Shown one piece after another: positions 8,575 to 18,309 of a stretch of 50,648 nt of DNA; the stretch's first letter is position 1; each line of letters starts with the position of its first letter. The DNA comes from Lachnospiraceae bacterium (lineage in GTDB: Bacteria; Bacillota; Clostridia; Lachnospirales; Lachnospiraceae), in the NCBI GenBank assembly GCA_017412055.1, contig JAFQOW010000044.1, forward strand, positions 1-50,648, read 5' to 3'. The notes beneath the pieces were generated by a model, which was not told where the DNA came from, did not search any database, and saw nothing but the letters and a program-made list of their open reading frames with translations. The position numbers and the translations under genes were made by a program.

Positions 8575-8829
8575 TTAGTTCTTCTTTAAATACTCTTCTA
8601 TCTTCTCAATTGCCTCAGCCTCATCTGAACCATCTGCTGACACGTTTACTTCCTTTCCATTAGACAAGTTAACTGTCATCATACCCATGATGCTTTTGGC
8701 ATTTATTCTTTTGTTATCATATTCAATATAGATTGAACTTTCAAACTGGCTTGCCACCTGTACCAAAAATGCTACTGGTGTCGCTTCATTCCCCTGTGCC
8801 AATTCAACTGTCATACTCTTAGTTACCAT
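8575..8829 (-). CDS. crh: HPr-like protein lacking the PTS histidine, Crh type
   Basis: Small HPr-fold protein of 84 residues. The HPr active-site segment GLHARPA reads GNEATPV here, so His15 is Glu15 and Arg17 is Thr17, and the protein cannot carry PTS phosphate. The regulatory site is intact: NAKSIMGMM places Ser at exactly position 46. This is the pattern of Crh, which HPr kinase phosphorylates on Ser46 and which then acts as corepressor for CcpA. The context agrees: whiA lies ten bases upstream, as in the Bacillus whiA-crh pair, and hprK is in the same gene cluster. AGGAGG precedes the ATG. An ordinary HPr should exist elsewhere in the genome. Naming it Crh rests on the missing His and the synteny. 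Confidence 0.9.
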   Translation of the reverse strand: MVTKSMTVELAQGNEATPVAFLVQVASQFESSIYIEYDNKRINAKSIMGMMTVNLSNGKEVNVSADGSDEAEAIEKIEEYLKKN

Positions 8830-8838
8830 AATATCCTC

Positions 8839-9795
8839 CTACGCAAGCGAATTATCTTCTTGAAGTTTTTTTGCTATTTCGCTTATTTTTCTCAAACGGT
8901 GATTTACTCCCGACTTCCCAACTGGTGGCTCTAACATCCCACCAAGCTCTTTTAGTGATACATCAGGATTTTCTAATCTTATCTCCGCCAATTGTCTAAG
9001 CGCCTCTGGCAATTTAGACAAACCTACAGTTTCTTGGATATACTTTATATCCATTGTTTGCTTAACTGCTGCCGCAACCGTCTTATTAAGATTTGCAGTC
9101 TCACAATTAACCTTTCTGTTAACTGAATTACGCATCTCTTTAAGTATTCTTACATTCTCAAGATTCATAAGTGCCACATGTGCCTCCATAACATTGAGAA
9201 TATCAACTATACCTGCGCCATCCTTTATATACACTACAAAGTATTTTTTTCGTTCTACTATCTTTGACTCTATGTCAAAGCTTTTGATAAGCTGTGATAG
9301 CTGAACTGCTTTATCATAAGAATTACATACTATCTCAAAATGATAAAACTTCTCTGGTGTACTTATGGAACCGCTGGCTATAAATGCACCTCTTACAAAA
9401 GAACGCTTGCAACAGCTATTCATTATAACAGTGTTGTCACTTATTGACATATTCTCAACTATGTCCCCATCTTCAAGTAACTTGCAGGTTGTCAATACCT
9501 TTAAAGCATCCTCGTGATTGTTGACTGTTATAGTATATGTACGTCCCTTTTTCAAATATGCATTTTTGCGGATGGTAATTTCCGCTACTATATTAAATGT
9601 TTTTTTTAATAATGTAAAGTACTTTCTTGCTACGGCAATATTTTCCGTATGAATTTTTACAGAAAATCTATCCTGAGAAGATATCTTCACATGACCACAA
9701 AGACTTATAATCGCTGCTGTTTCAGCTATGCAGCAATGCCTACCACTAGGTATGTGTCTGGATAATTCTTCCTTAACCTCTTTTGAAAACGACAT
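8839..9795 (-). CDS. whiA: DNA-binding protein WhiA (sporulation/division regulator)
   Basis: WhiA, about 318 residues. It has an N-terminal degenerate LAGLIDADG-homing-endonuclease-like part (MSFSKEVKEELSRH to about residue 210, including CCKRSFVRGAFIASGSIS) and a C-terminal helix-turn-helix (about 235-310, with LRQLAEIRLENPDVSLKELG and GKSGVNHRLRKISEIA). It is a regulator of sporulation in actinomycetes and of division and chromosome segregation in Bacillus. I take the ATG at 9795 because homologues start MSFS; a GTG at 9810 would add five residues and has no spaced Shine-Dalgarno. Crh is ten bases downstream. The upstream gap to rapZ holds hairpin repeats that duplicate the translation-initiation region of this gene. 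Confidence 0.93.
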   Translation of the reverse strand: MSFSKEVKEELSRHIPSGRHCCIAETAAIISLCGHVKISSQDRFSVKIHTENIAVARKYFTLLKKTFNIVAEITIRKNAYLKKGRTYTITVNNHEDALKVLTTCKLLEDGDIVENMSISDNTVIMNSCCKRSFVRGAFIASGSISTPEKFYHFEIVCNSYDKAVQLSQLIKSFDIESKIVERKKYFVVYIKDGAGIVDILNVMEAHVALMNLENVRILKEMRNSVNRKVNCETANLNKTVAAAVKQTMDIKYIQETVGLSKLPEALRQLAEIRLENPDVSLKELGGMLEPPVGKSGVNHRLRKISEIAKKLQEDNSLA

Positions 9796-9799
9796 ATGA

Positions 9800-9985
9800 C
9801 TTCTATACACCTCTCTATCTCTACCTTAGTCTAGCAAAATTACTTCGTAATTTTGGTCTATATGACTTCTTTACACCTCTCTATCTCTACCTTAGTCTAG
9901 CAAAATTACTTCGTAATTTTGGTCTATGACTCCTCTACACTTCTCCATATTTACTTTTATCTAGCAAAATTACTTCGTAATTTTG
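9800..9985. repeat. Hairpin-bearing 64-66 bp repeats between rapZ and whiA
   Basis: CAAAATTACTTCGTAATTTTG-type hairpins (9-bp arms, TTC loop) occur at 9835-9855, 9901-9921 and 9965-9985, spaced 66 and 64 bases apart. The sequence between hairpins also repeats, including an RBS-like GAGGTG or GGAG stretch that matches the real leader of whiA. Two further copies lie at 10912-10996. Confidence 0.92.
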
Positions 9986-9999
9986 GTCTATAATTACCT

Positions 10000-10857
10000 C
10001 TATCTCTTTATATCTCTATGACATATTTTCACACCGATATTTTCTACTTCTTTTAATGCTTCATATAACTTATTTGCCACTGTCACTGAACGATGATGTC
10101 CACCGGTACAGCCGATGCTTATAACAAGCTGATTCTTTCCCTCTGCAATATAATTAGGAATTAGAAATTTAACCATAGATGTAAGCTTCTCCACAAATTC
10201 TGTAGATGCTGCTGATGCCATTACATATTCCTGCACCTCGTAATCATTGCCAGTCTTTGGGCGCAGGTCTTCCTCATAATAAGGATTTGGCATAAATCTA
10301 ACATCAAATACCAAATCAGAATCTACAGGTATACCATGCTTAAAACCAAAGGAAACCACATTCACATATAGGTTGCTGTATTCCTTATTCTCTACAAATA
10401 TCTTCTCTATCTCAGCATGTAAATCTCTCACAAGCAAATTATCGGTTTCTATTATATAATTAGCCTTACTCTTTAAAAATTTAAGACGCCTTCTTTCTTC
10501 CTTAAGACCTTCCTCTACTCTTCCCTCTAGAAATAATGGATGTAATCTTCTAGTCTCCTTAAATCTTTTTATAAGAACATCATCACTTGCATCCATATAA
10601 AGAATTTCAACATCACATTTTGAAGCATTAAAATATGAAAGAATACCTTCCATCTCTTCCAATGCCTCACCACTTCTTATATCTATACCCAAGGCAACAT
10701 TTTCAATGTCCTCCTCAGACTTTATCATTAATTCATAAAATTTTCTAACCATCTGAACCGGAAGATTGTCTACGCAAAAATATCCGTAATCCTCCAAAAT
10801 TTTCATTACTGTTCTCTTGCCGGCACCTGACATACCTGTAACTATAACGAATCTCAT
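10000..10857 (-). CDS. rapZ: RapZ/YvcJ-family nucleotide-binding protein
   Basis: P-loop protein of 285 residues, normal RapZ length. The Walker A region is GMSGAGKRTVMKI (about 8-20), with Arg in place of the usual Ser after Lys. Other family signatures are FCVDNLP (27-33), RFKETRRLHPL (about 109-119), and the C-terminal GCTGGHHRSV (about 249-258), which lies in the domain that binds RNA and tetramerises in E. coli RapZ. In Gram-positives (YvcJ) the protein binds and hydrolyses nucleotides and affects competence and possibly small-RNA or cell-wall sugar control. It stands between murB and whiA. The order murB-rapZ-whiA-crh resembles the Bacillus locus, but yvcK (mgfK), normally between rapZ and whiA, is absent and the gap is filled with hairpin repeats. 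Confidence 0.94.
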   Translation of the reverse strand: MRFVIVTGMSGAGKRTVMKILEDYGYFCVDNLPVQMVRKFYELMIKSEEDIENVALGIDIRSGEALEEMEGILSYFNASKCDVEILYMDASDDVLIKRFKETRRLHPLFLEGRVEEGLKEERRRLKFLKSKANYIIETDNLLVRDLHAEIEKIFVENKEYSNLYVNVVSFGFKHGIPVDSDLVFDVRFMPNPYYEEDLRPKTGNDYEVQEYVMASAASTEFVEKLTSMVKFLIPNYIAEGKNQLVISIGCTGGHHRSVTVANKLYEALKEVENIGVKICHRDIKR

Positions 10858-10907
10858 ATTGCACCTCTATACTATGACTCTCTACATTTCTCCATATTTA
10901 CTTTTAT

Positions 10908-10996
10908 TTAGCAAAATTACTTCGTAATTTTGGTCTATGACTCCTCTACACTTCTCCACATTTACTTTTATCTAGCAAAATCACTACGTGATTTTG
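10908..10996. repeat. Two more copies of the hairpin repeat between murB and rapZ
   Basis: Hairpins at 10912-10932 and 10976-10996 are 64 bases apart. The second (arms CAAAATCAC and GTGATTTTG) contains the last codons and TAG stop of murB, which suggests the family derives from the 3' end of murB. Confidence 0.9.
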
Positions 10997-11904
10997 GTCA
11001 ATATTCTAACCTCGGGTTCAAGGTCCACACCAAATTTATTTTTGACTTCCTTTTGACAATGCTCTATTACATCAAGGACATCCTTAGCTGTAGCATTACC
11101 CTTATTGATTACAAATCCACAATGCTTTTCTGACACACAAGCGCCACCTACTGTATAGCCTGCAAGTCCTGCATCTTGAACAAGCTTTCCTGCAAAATAT
11201 CCCTCTGGACGCTTAAAGGTGCTTCCTGCACTAGGATATTCTATAGGTTGCTTTTCCTTTCTAAGGCATGTACATCTATCCATTTCCTCTTTAATATCCT
11301 CATGCTTACCGTGGTCAAGCTCAAGAATTACTTCTATTACAATGTATGATTTTTCCATTATAACGCTATGACGATAGCTTAAATAAAGCTCATCCTTTTC
11401 TAGGACAAAGACTTCCCCTGTCTCTCTATCAAGCACTTTGGCACAAACTATTATATCCTTAATCTCTGCTCCATATGCACCGGCATTCATGGCAACTGCA
11501 CCACCGATAGTTCCTGGTATTCCAGAGAGACGCTCCATACCACTTAAGCCTTCCTCATAAGCTAGTTTAGCCACCCTAGAAAGCATAGCACCAGCCTTTG
11601 CTACAATTCTTAAATCATGAATATCCACATCTGCCATTTTATTACTTATCTTTATAATGAGACCATCATAGCCATCATCTGTGAATAGCATATTACTTCC
11701 ATTGCCTATGACATAGTATGGAATGTCCGGATAATTCTTCATAAGAAGAATAACCTTTTTAAGCTCTTCCTCACCTGTTATATCCACCATATATTTAGTT
11801 TTTCCGCCAACACGAAAAGTAATGTGTCTAGCCATTACTTCATCGCTATACACATTACTTTCTCCTACTATATCAGCTAATTCTTTTATAAATTCCTGAT
11901 TCAT
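10984..11904 (-). CDS. murB: UDP-N-acetylenolpyruvoylglucosamine reductase
   Basis: FAD- and NADPH-dependent reduction of enolpyruvyl-UDP-GlcNAc to UDP-MurNAc, the second committed step of peptidoglycan synthesis in the cytoplasm. 306 residues, type II (short) MurB as usual in Firmicutes. FAD-binding motifs are YYVIGNGSNMLFTDDG (about 64-79) and GIPGTIGGAVAMNAGAYG (about 127-144). SYRHS supplies the active-site Tyr/Arg region. PSAGSTFKRP (about 223-232) holds the catalytic Ser proton donor, and the C-terminal LEPEVRIL holds the conserved Glu. The stop codon TAG sits inside a perfect hairpin that is the likely parent of the repeats around rapZ and whiA. Confidence 0.97.
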   Translation of the reverse strand: MNQEFIKELADIVGESNVYSDEVMARHITFRVGGKTKYMVDITGEEELKKVILLMKNYPDIPYYVIGNGSNMLFTDDGYDGLIIKISNKMADVDIHDLRIVAKAGAMLSRVAKLAYEEGLSGMERLSGIPGTIGGAVAMNAGAYGAEIKDIIVCAKVLDRETGEVFVLEKDELYLSYRHSVIMEKSYIVIEVILELDHGKHEDIKEEMDRCTCLRKEKQPIEYPSAGSTFKRPEGYFAGKLVQDAGLAGYTVGGACVSEKHCGFVINKGNATAKDVLDVIEHCQKEVKNKFGVDLEPEVRILTKIT

Positions 11905-12127
11905 ATGTTATCCCAAACCTTTCAAGTTCTCACCATAAAATTCTATCTACAACTGTTAATATATCCAAACCATGTTCATCTATGATTATAATCACTAAGG
12001 TTATTTATTTTATGTTTATATTTATAATTATATCTATAATTATGTCTATAGCTTTCACTTATGATTATATTCTTGTGTCCTACGATATATAACTATATTC
12101 TATGGAACTTAAATTTGCAAGATAAAT

Positions 12128-13069
12128 TTATAACACCTGTGCTACTGCACCATATATACCAGCATCATTGCCAAGACTTGCGATTACAAACTTAACATCG
12201 CTACATGGAACGAATGCATTCTTCTTGAAATGCTTCTCGATTACATCAAGCAAGAACTGTCCAGCCTTGCTCACACCACCGCCAATAACAAATGCACTTG
12301 GGTTAACTACACATGCGATATGTGCCAATGCCTTTCCAAGATAATCACCTAACTGCTCAATTACATCTATAGCTACCTGGTCTCCACCCTTAGCTAAATC
12401 CATTACGTCCTTAGCAGAGAAGCCTTCCATATTGCGAAGTGGTGTCTCTGTATCACACTCAGCTAAAATCTTCTTAGCTACCTTTACAATACCTGTTGCT
12501 GATGCATACTGCTCTAAGCAACCTTTATTACCACAACCACAGCACTCTGTCTCGTTTAATCCAACTGGCATATGTCCGATTTCACCTGCACCACCTGTTG
12601 TACCTGTAAGAATCTTTCCATCAAGAATAATTCCACCGCCTACACCAGTACCAAGTGTAACCATAACTAAGTTCTTATAGCCTTCGCCACTTCCCTTGAA
12701 CATCTCTCCAAGAGCTGCTACATTGGCATCATTTCCAACCTTAACGGTAAGTTCTGGCATGTCTAAAAGCTCTCTTACCTTATCAGCTACATTAAATACG
12801 CCCCATCCAAGATTTACACATCTGTTAACTGTTCCATCAGCAAATATCGGACCTGGTACGCCGATACCTACACCTGCTAAATATCCTTTAGCCAAGCCCT
12901 CTTCAGTAAGCTTTTTCTCAATGGCCTTTACCACATCTGGAAGAATCTTCTCTCCACCATTATCCTTAACTGTTGGAATTTCCCATTTATCAAGAAGTCT
13001 TCCATCTTCATCAAAAATACCCATCTTAACTGTAGTTCCACCAATGTCTACACCAAAATATTTTTTCAT
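12128..13069 (-). CDS. glcK: ROK-family glucokinase
   Basis: Cytoplasmic sugar kinase making glucose 6-phosphate from glucose and ATP, 313 residues. It has the N-terminal phosphate loop YFGVDIGGTTVKMGIF, the sugar-binding NDANVAALGE with catalytic Asp (about 114-123), the adenosine motif VTLGTGVGGGII, the ROK signature from GAGEIGHMPV to the zinc-binding CGCGNKGCLEQ (about 168-188), and VIGGGVSKAG near the C terminus. AGGAGG precedes the ATG. It lies downstream of hprK, so a sugar kinase sits next to the kinase that senses glycolytic flux. ROK specificity is inferred from length and motifs; a fructokinase or N-acetylmannosamine kinase is less likely. Confidence 0.93.
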   Translation of the reverse strand: MKKYFGVDIGGTTVKMGIFDEDGRLLDKWEIPTVKDNGGEKILPDVVKAIEKKLTEEGLAKGYLAGVGIGVPGPIFADGTVNRCVNLGWGVFNVADKVRELLDMPELTVKVGNDANVAALGEMFKGSGEGYKNLVMVTLGTGVGGGIILDGKILTGTTGGAGEIGHMPVGLNETECCGCGNKGCLEQYASATGIVKVAKKILAECDTETPLRNMEGFSAKDVMDLAKGGDQVAIDVIEQLGDYLGKALAHIACVVNPSAFVIGGGVSKAGQFLLDVIEKHFKKNAFVPCSDVKFVIASLGNDAGIYGAVAQVL

Positions 13070-13132
13070 TTTTCTACCTCCTAAAAAATAAATATTATAT
13101 TACTTAATAAATAGACTTATCTATTATAAATT

Positions 13133-14074
13133 CTAATCATCATCCTCATTCTTCATAAGGTTACGCTGTACTCTGTTGTAAAGCTCCTGAGCTGCATTAT
13201 ATCCCATCTTCTTCTGACGATGATTAACCGCTGCTGACTCTACAATAATCGCAAGATTTCTACCTGGTCTAATAGGAATAGAATGACACACAACCTTATT
13301 GCCTAAAAATTCTGTATAATTCTCCTCAAGTCCAAGTCTGTCATACTCATTATCCTTATTCCACTCTTCAAGCTTGATAACCATATCAATGCCCTGTGTC
13401 TCCTTAACGCTCTCTACACCAAAAAGTGTCTTAACATCGATAATTCCTATACCTCTAAGCTCAATAAAATGTCTTGTAATATCAGGTGCTGTTCCTATAA
13501 GAGTCTCATCTGAAACCCTTCTAATCTCTACTACGTCATCTGTCACAAGACGATGGCCTCTCTTTATAAGCTCTAGGGCTGCCTCTGACTTACCGATTCC
13601 GCTTTCACCCATAATAAGAACACCTTCACCATATACGTCTACCAATACGCCATGTATAGATATACAAGGTGCAAGCTCTACATTTAGCCAACGAACAATC
13701 TCTGCTGTAAAAGCAGATGTCGCCTTCTCTGTCACAAGAACAGGTACTCCATATTTATTCGCCGCTTCTATTATCTGTTCATCCGGCTCCATACCCCTAC
13801 AAAATATTATACATGGAAACTGTTTAGACATAAGTTCATCATATGCCTTTTCCCTCTCCTCAACTTCCATCTTTTGAATATATGAATATTCTACATAACC
13901 AATTACCTGAATGCGCTCTGCATCAAAATGGTCAAAAAAGCCAACTAACTGTAATGCAGGTCTGTTAATATCCGGTATAGTAATCTTTTTCCCTCTAATA
14001 TCTATATCCGGAGTACAATTCTTAAGTCCGTACATGTCAATTAGTTTTGACAACTTAACACTTGCCATTTTCAC
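13133..14074 (-). CDS. hprK: HPr kinase/phosphorylase
   Basis: Bifunctional sensor of glycolytic intermediates that phosphorylates or dephosphorylates Ser46 of HPr and Crh. 313 residues. The N-terminal domain (1-130) is followed by HGVLVDVYGEGVLIMGESGI, with the P-loop GESGIGKS at about 156-163, then RLVTDDVVEI, the HprK signature RGIGIIDVKTLFG, and the C-terminal PIRPGRNLAIIVE. The start could be GTG (14074) or the ATG two codons later. Its substrate Crh is encoded about 4 kb downstream in the same orientation. Other neighbours are uvrC and glcK. Confidence 0.97.
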   Translation of the reverse strand: MKMASVKLSKLIDMYGLKNCTPDIDIRGKKITIPDINRPALQLVGFFDHFDAERIQVIGYVEYSYIQKMEVEEREKAYDELMSKQFPCIIFCRGMEPDEQIIEAANKYGVPVLVTEKATSAFTAEIVRWLNVELAPCISIHGVLVDVYGEGVLIMGESGIGKSEAALELIKRGHRLVTDDVVEIRRVSDETLIGTAPDITRHFIELRGIGIIDVKTLFGVESVKETQGIDMVIKLEEWNKDNEYDRLGLEENYTEFLGNKVVCHSIPIRPGRNLAIIVESAAVNHRQKKMGYNAAQELYNRVQRNLMKNEDDD

Positions 14075-14149
14075 ACCAACCTTTCATAATCATATCTCTA
14101 GTATATAACATTTGTCATATATTATCTAGTACTTTTATACTAATCTTTA

Positions 14150-15991
14150 TTAATCTTTATTAAAGAATTCTACTACATTTTTTGCTGCCTGACTGTTCAT
14201 TCCAGGCACCTTAATAAGCTCATCAAAGGAAGCATTTTTAACTTCCTCTATGCCCTTAAAATACTTCATTAGCGCCCTTCTTCTAGCAGGTCCTATTCCT
14301 TCTATGTCATCAAGTATAGAACGAATCTGTCCCTTGCTTCTTAGACTTCTATGGTATTCTATGGCGAATCTATGGGCCTCATCCTGAATTCGAGTTATAA
14401 GATGAAAGCTTTCTGAATGTGTATCTATTGGCACTTCCACATTATTAAAATACAAGCCTCGCGTTCTATGATTATCGTCCTTTACCATTCCGCAAACTGG
14501 AATATGTAATCCTAATTCTTCCAATACCTCAAGAGCTATATTTACCTGACCTCTACCACCATCCATCATAATAAGCTCTGGCAATGTATTAAAGCTTAAA
14601 TATTGTTCATCTAGCTCGTGAATTCCATTTTCAAACCTACGGGTGAGCACCTCTTTCATACTAGCATAATCATCTGGTCCTACTACAGTCTTAATCTTAA
14701 ATTTTCTGTAATCATTTCGCTTAGGCCGTCCATTTTCATATACAATCATGGAACCTACCGACTGAAGTCCTGATGTATTAGATATATCAAATGCCTCTAT
14801 TCTATATGAATTCTTGCTTTCAATTCCAAGGATATCAAATATATTTTTGACAGCATCTATAGTTCTTTCCTCTTCACGCTTAATCTTCTCTCTATCCTGA
14901 CTAAGCACAAGATACGCATTCTTAGCTGCCAACTCCACCAACTTTTCCTTCTCTCCTTTTTTAGGATTTAGGATTTTAACCTTCGTTCCCCTCTTGCTGG
15001 TAAGCCATTTTTCAAGAAGTTCTATATCCTCCACTTCCTCTGAGGTAAATAACTCCTTTGGCACAAATGGTGTTCCAGAATAATACTGCTTAATAAATGA
15101 TGAAAGTATCTGACTTCCTGTTTCATGAGGAGCTGTAGTCATATGAAAATGCTCTCGTCCCATAAGCTTTCCGTCTCTTACAAAAAATACCTGAACTACT
15201 GCATCAAAGCCTTCCTCAGCATATGCGATAATATCTCTGTCCATAAATTCGTCAGAGGTAATCTTTTGCTTTTTGGCTATAGCATTTACGCTATTTAACA
15301 AATCTCTATATTCAGCCGCCTTTTCAAACTCCATATTTTCTGAACAAGCAAACATTTTCTCTTTTAACATTTTTTCTACTTCATCATATTTTCCATCAAG
15401 AAATCCCTTAGCTTTTTCCACTAAAATTTCATATTTTTCTTTAGAAATATATCCCATACATGGAGCATCACACTGGTGAAGATGATAATTAAGACAAGGT
15501 CTTTTTTTGCCTATTTCCTTAGGCAGTGACCTGTTACAGGTACGCATATGATATATCTTTGTCAATAATTCTATTGTATCCTTTACAGCTGCCGCACTTG
15601 TATATGGACCATAGTATTTATTCTTATCCTTTTTCATCTGTCTTGTAAATAAAAGTCTGGGAAACTCCTCATTTGTGACCTTAATATAAGGATATGTTTT
15701 ATCGTCCTTAAGCATTGTATTGTATCTTGGTCGATGCTTTTTTATAAGATTGCACTCCAAAATAAGTGCCTCAAGCTCAGAATCTGTGACAATGTATTCA
15801 AAATAGCTAATATTTGCAACCATCTGCTGAATCTTAGCTGTCTTTACTGTACTTTCTCTGAAATACTGACGCACTCTGTTTTTAAGACTTATAGCCTTAC
15901 CTACATATATTATTTCATCCTTTGCGTTGTGCATAAGATAAACGCCCGGCGAACCGGGCAATTTACTTAATTCTTCTCTGATGTTGAACAT
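14150..15991 (-). CDS. uvrC: UvrABC excinuclease subunit C
   Basis: Nucleotide-excision-repair nuclease making both incisions, 613 residues, standard length. The N-terminal GIY-YIG domain has [20 protein letters not shown] (about 12-31). The UVR/UvrB-binding motif is near 200-235 ([13 protein letters not shown]). The RNase-H-like endonuclease has [20 protein letters not shown] (about 400-419) with its Asp. Two helix-hairpin-helix motifs close the protein ([16 protein letters not shown] and [19 protein letters not shown]). AAGGAG lies upstream of the ATG. The start lies 25 bases inside the 3' end of ftsH, so the two genes are probably translationally coupled. Confidence 0.97.
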   Translation of the reverse strand: MFNIREELSKLPGSPGVYLMHNAKDEIIYVGKAISLKNRVRQYFRESTVKTAKIQQMVANISYFEYIVTDSELEALILECNLIKKHRPRYNTMLKDDKTYPYIKVTNEEFPRLLFTRQMKKDKNKYYGPYTSAAAVKDTIELLTKIYHMRTCNRSLPKEIGKKRPCLNYHLHQCDAPCMGYISKEKYEILVEKAKGFLDGKYDEVEKMLKEKMFACSENMEFEKAAEYRDLLNSVNAIAKKQKITSDEFMDRDIIAYAEEGFDAVVQVFFVRDGKLMGREHFHMTTAPHETGSQILSSFIKQYYSGTPFVPKELFTSEEVEDIELLEKWLTSKRGTKVKILNPKKGEKEKLVELAAKNAYLVLSQDREKIKREEERTIDAVKNIFDILGIESKNSYRIEAFDISNTSGLQSVGSMIVYENGRPKRNDYRKFKIKTVVGPDDYASMKEVLTRRFENGIHELDEQYLSFNTLPELIMMDGGRGQVNIALEVLEELGLHIPVCGMVKDDNHRTRGLYFNNVEVPIDTHSESFHLITRIQDEAHRFAIEYHRSLRSKGQIRSILDDIEGIGPARRRALMKYFKGIEEVKNASFDELIKVPGMNSQAAKNVVEFFNKD

Positions 15992-18204
15992 TCCTGCTCC
16001 TTTACTTCATTGTAGATTTCCATAAACTGAGCACCTGTGATAGTCTCCTTCTCATATAGATAATCTGCAATTTTTGCAAGCACATCTTTATTCTCTGTAA
16101 GAAGCTTAATAGCTTTCTCATAGCAAGCTTTGAGCAAAGCATTCACTTCATTATCAATCTTCGTTGCTGTCTCATCTGAACAATTGAGAGTTGTTCTTCC
16201 TGTAAGGTATGTGTCCTCGTTCTTTTCAAGACTCATAAGGCCGAAGCTTTCACACATTCCATACTGTGTAACCATAGCTCTGGCTAAAGCTGTTGCCTTC
16301 TCCATATCATTGGCTGCACCTGTAGTAACTGTATCAAAGCATATAGCCTCTGCAGCTCTGCCGCCAAGAAGAGTCGTAATTCTAGTGATAAGTTCATCTC
16401 TAGTCATAAGGTATTTCTCCTCTTCTGGAACCTGCATTACATATCCAAGGGAACCCATCGTTCTAGGCACGATAGTAATCTTCTGAACTGGCTCTGCATT
16501 CTTCTCCAATGCTGTGATAAGCGCGTGACCAACCTCATGGTATGCCACAGTCTTTTTCTCTGTAGCATTTAGGATTCTATCCTTCTTTTCCTTACCAGCT
16601 ATAACTACCTCTACAGATTCAAGCAAATCAGATTGTGATATAGCCTTTCTACCCTGCTTAACTGCATTGATAGCCGCTTCATTTATCATATTGGCAAGGT
16701 CCGCACCTACTGCACCACTTGTAGCAAGACCAATAGCATCCAAATCAACTGTTTCATCCATACGTACATTCTTGGCATGTACCTTAAGGATATCTACTCT
16801 GCCCTTTAAGTCAGGCTTATCTACTATAACTCTTCTGTCAAATCGACCTGGACGAAGAAGAGCCTTGTCAAGCACGTCTGGTCTATTTGTGGCACCTAAC
16901 ATAAAGATACCCTTTGAAGAATCGAAACCATCCATCTCAGCAAGAAGCTGATTAAGTGTCTGCTCTCGCTCATCATTGCTTCCGCCGTATTTAGAATCAC
17001 GGCTTCTACCGATAGCATCTATCTCATCGATAAATATAATACATGGTGCATTCTGCTGTGCTGTCTTAAATAAATCTCTTACTCTGGACGCACCTACACC
17101 TACATAAAGCTCTACAAAATCTGAACCTGACAATGAGAAGAATGGAACCTTTCCTTCTCCTGCAACTGCCTTGGCAAGAAGTGTTTTACCTGTTCCTGGA
17201 GGTCCTACAAGAAGAGCTCCCTTAGGAAGCTTTGCACCTACCTTTGCATACTTGTCTGGATTGTGAAGAAAATCCACTATCTCTGTAAGAGATTCCTTAG
17301 CTTCATCCTGACCTGCTACATCTGCAAATGTAACTCCTGTTTCCTTTTCCATATACATCTTAGCCTTTGACTTTCCAACGCCCATAGCGCCGCCCTTACC
17401 CATTTTCTTAATAAGTAAGCCCATAAGGAAATAGATTAAGATAAATGGTAATACATATGCCAATAAGAGATCTACAATTGTGGATTCTGAATCTGATACA
17501 TCAGCCTTAAATTCTACATTTTTATTCTTAGCGGCTTCCTTTAATTCCTCGTGAAGATTATCCAGACTAATAGCAGTTGTCCAATATGTCTTCTTAGGCA
17601 ATGTACTGTCTATACTATTTTCGTCAATAGGTGTGATAATAATCTTTCCCTCACCAGTTATTTCTACGCTCTTAACCTCACCATTTTCAAGCATAGTAAG
17701 AAACTGATTGTATGGAATTTCTTCAGATGTAGCATTCTCATACATGCTTCCCATGAAATAAACCATGAGTATTGTAATAATCGCAGCAAAAACAAGTAGT
17801 CCCAGTCTAGAACCACCTTTTTTACCATTGCCATTTTGACCACCTGAGCCATTACCATCAGGATTATTACCATTAGGTCTTCTGTTATAATCTGAGTTTC
17901 TATCATCGTATCTTCTACGCTCATCATAGCTATTCTCATCATATCTATTTCTGTCGTATCTGTCACGATTATAGAGACCTGGACCAAAACCAAATGGGCC
18001 AAACCCGAACGGACCAAAATCTAAGTCCTTCTTTTTCTCATCATCTCTATGAGCGGTATCTTGATTTTCGTCACCAGCTTTACTATCTAAATTTTTTTCA
18101 TCTGACTCATTGACCTCATCAGATAAATCTGTCGCTTCTTTTTCATTCTCATCAAAGCCTGTTATATTTTCATTTTCTTTTTCAAATTTATTATCTGTAT
18201 TCAT
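15967..18204 (-). CDS. ftsH: ATP-dependent zinc metalloprotease FtsH with long N-terminal extension
   Basis: Membrane AAA+ protease for quality control. Its core is canonical: two membrane helices (about 135-155 and 248-266) around an extracytoplasmic domain, Walker [14 protein letters not shown] (about 334-346), Walker [12 protein letters not shown], the second region of homology [20 protein letters not shown], and zinc motif HEVGH (about 550). Unusual is about 130 cytoplasmic residues before the first helix: an acidic stretch ([20 protein letters not shown]), [14 protein letters not shown], a Tyr/Asp/Arg-rich run and Gly/Asn linker, where most FtsH proteins have under ten. I choose the ATG at 18204 because GGAG lies five bases upstream; an ATG at 18249 would add 15 residues but has no ribosome site. 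Confidence 0.96.
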   Translation of the reverse strand: MNTDNKFEKENENITGFDENEKEATDLSDEVNESDEKNLDSKAGDENQDTAHRDDEKKKDLDFGPFGFGPFGFGPGLYNRDRYDRNRYDENSYDERRRYDDRNSDYNRRPNGNNPDGNGSGGQNGNGKKGGSRLGLLVFAAIITILMVYFMGSMYENATSEEIPYNQFLTMLENGEVKSVEITGEGKIIITPIDENSIDSTLPKKTYWTTAISLDNLHEELKEAAKNKNVEFKADVSDSESTIVDLLLAYVLPFILIYFLMGLLIKKMGKGGAMGVGKSKAKMYMEKETGVTFADVAGQDEAKESLTEIVDFLHNPDKYAKVGAKLPKGALLVGPPGTGKTLLAKAVAGEGKVPFFSLSGSDFVELYVGVGASRVRDLFKTAQQNAPCIIFIDEIDAIGRSRDSKYGGSNDEREQTLNQLLAEMDGFDSSKGIFMLGATNRPDVLDKALLRPGRFDRRVIVDKPDLKGRVDILKVHAKNVRMDETVDLDAIGLATSGAVGADLANMINEAAINAVKQGRKAISQSDLLESVEVVIAGKEKKDRILNATEKKTVAYHEVGHALITALEKNAEPVQKITIVPRTMGSLGYVMQVPEEEKYLMTRDELITRITTLLGGRAAEAICFDTVTTGAANDMEKATALARAMVTQYGMCESFGLMSLEKNEDTYLTGRTTLNCSDETATKIDNEVNALLKACYEKAIKLLTENKDVLAKIADYLYEKETITGAQFMEIYNEVKEQECSTSEKN

Positions 18205-18309
18205 ATTACTCCATTCTGCATTTAATGCCGTGGATTTCATTACCACCATGTATGAGCATACACTAGCTTCCCCCAGAAATCAATAATTATGAACAAAATT
18301 TCACAATAA

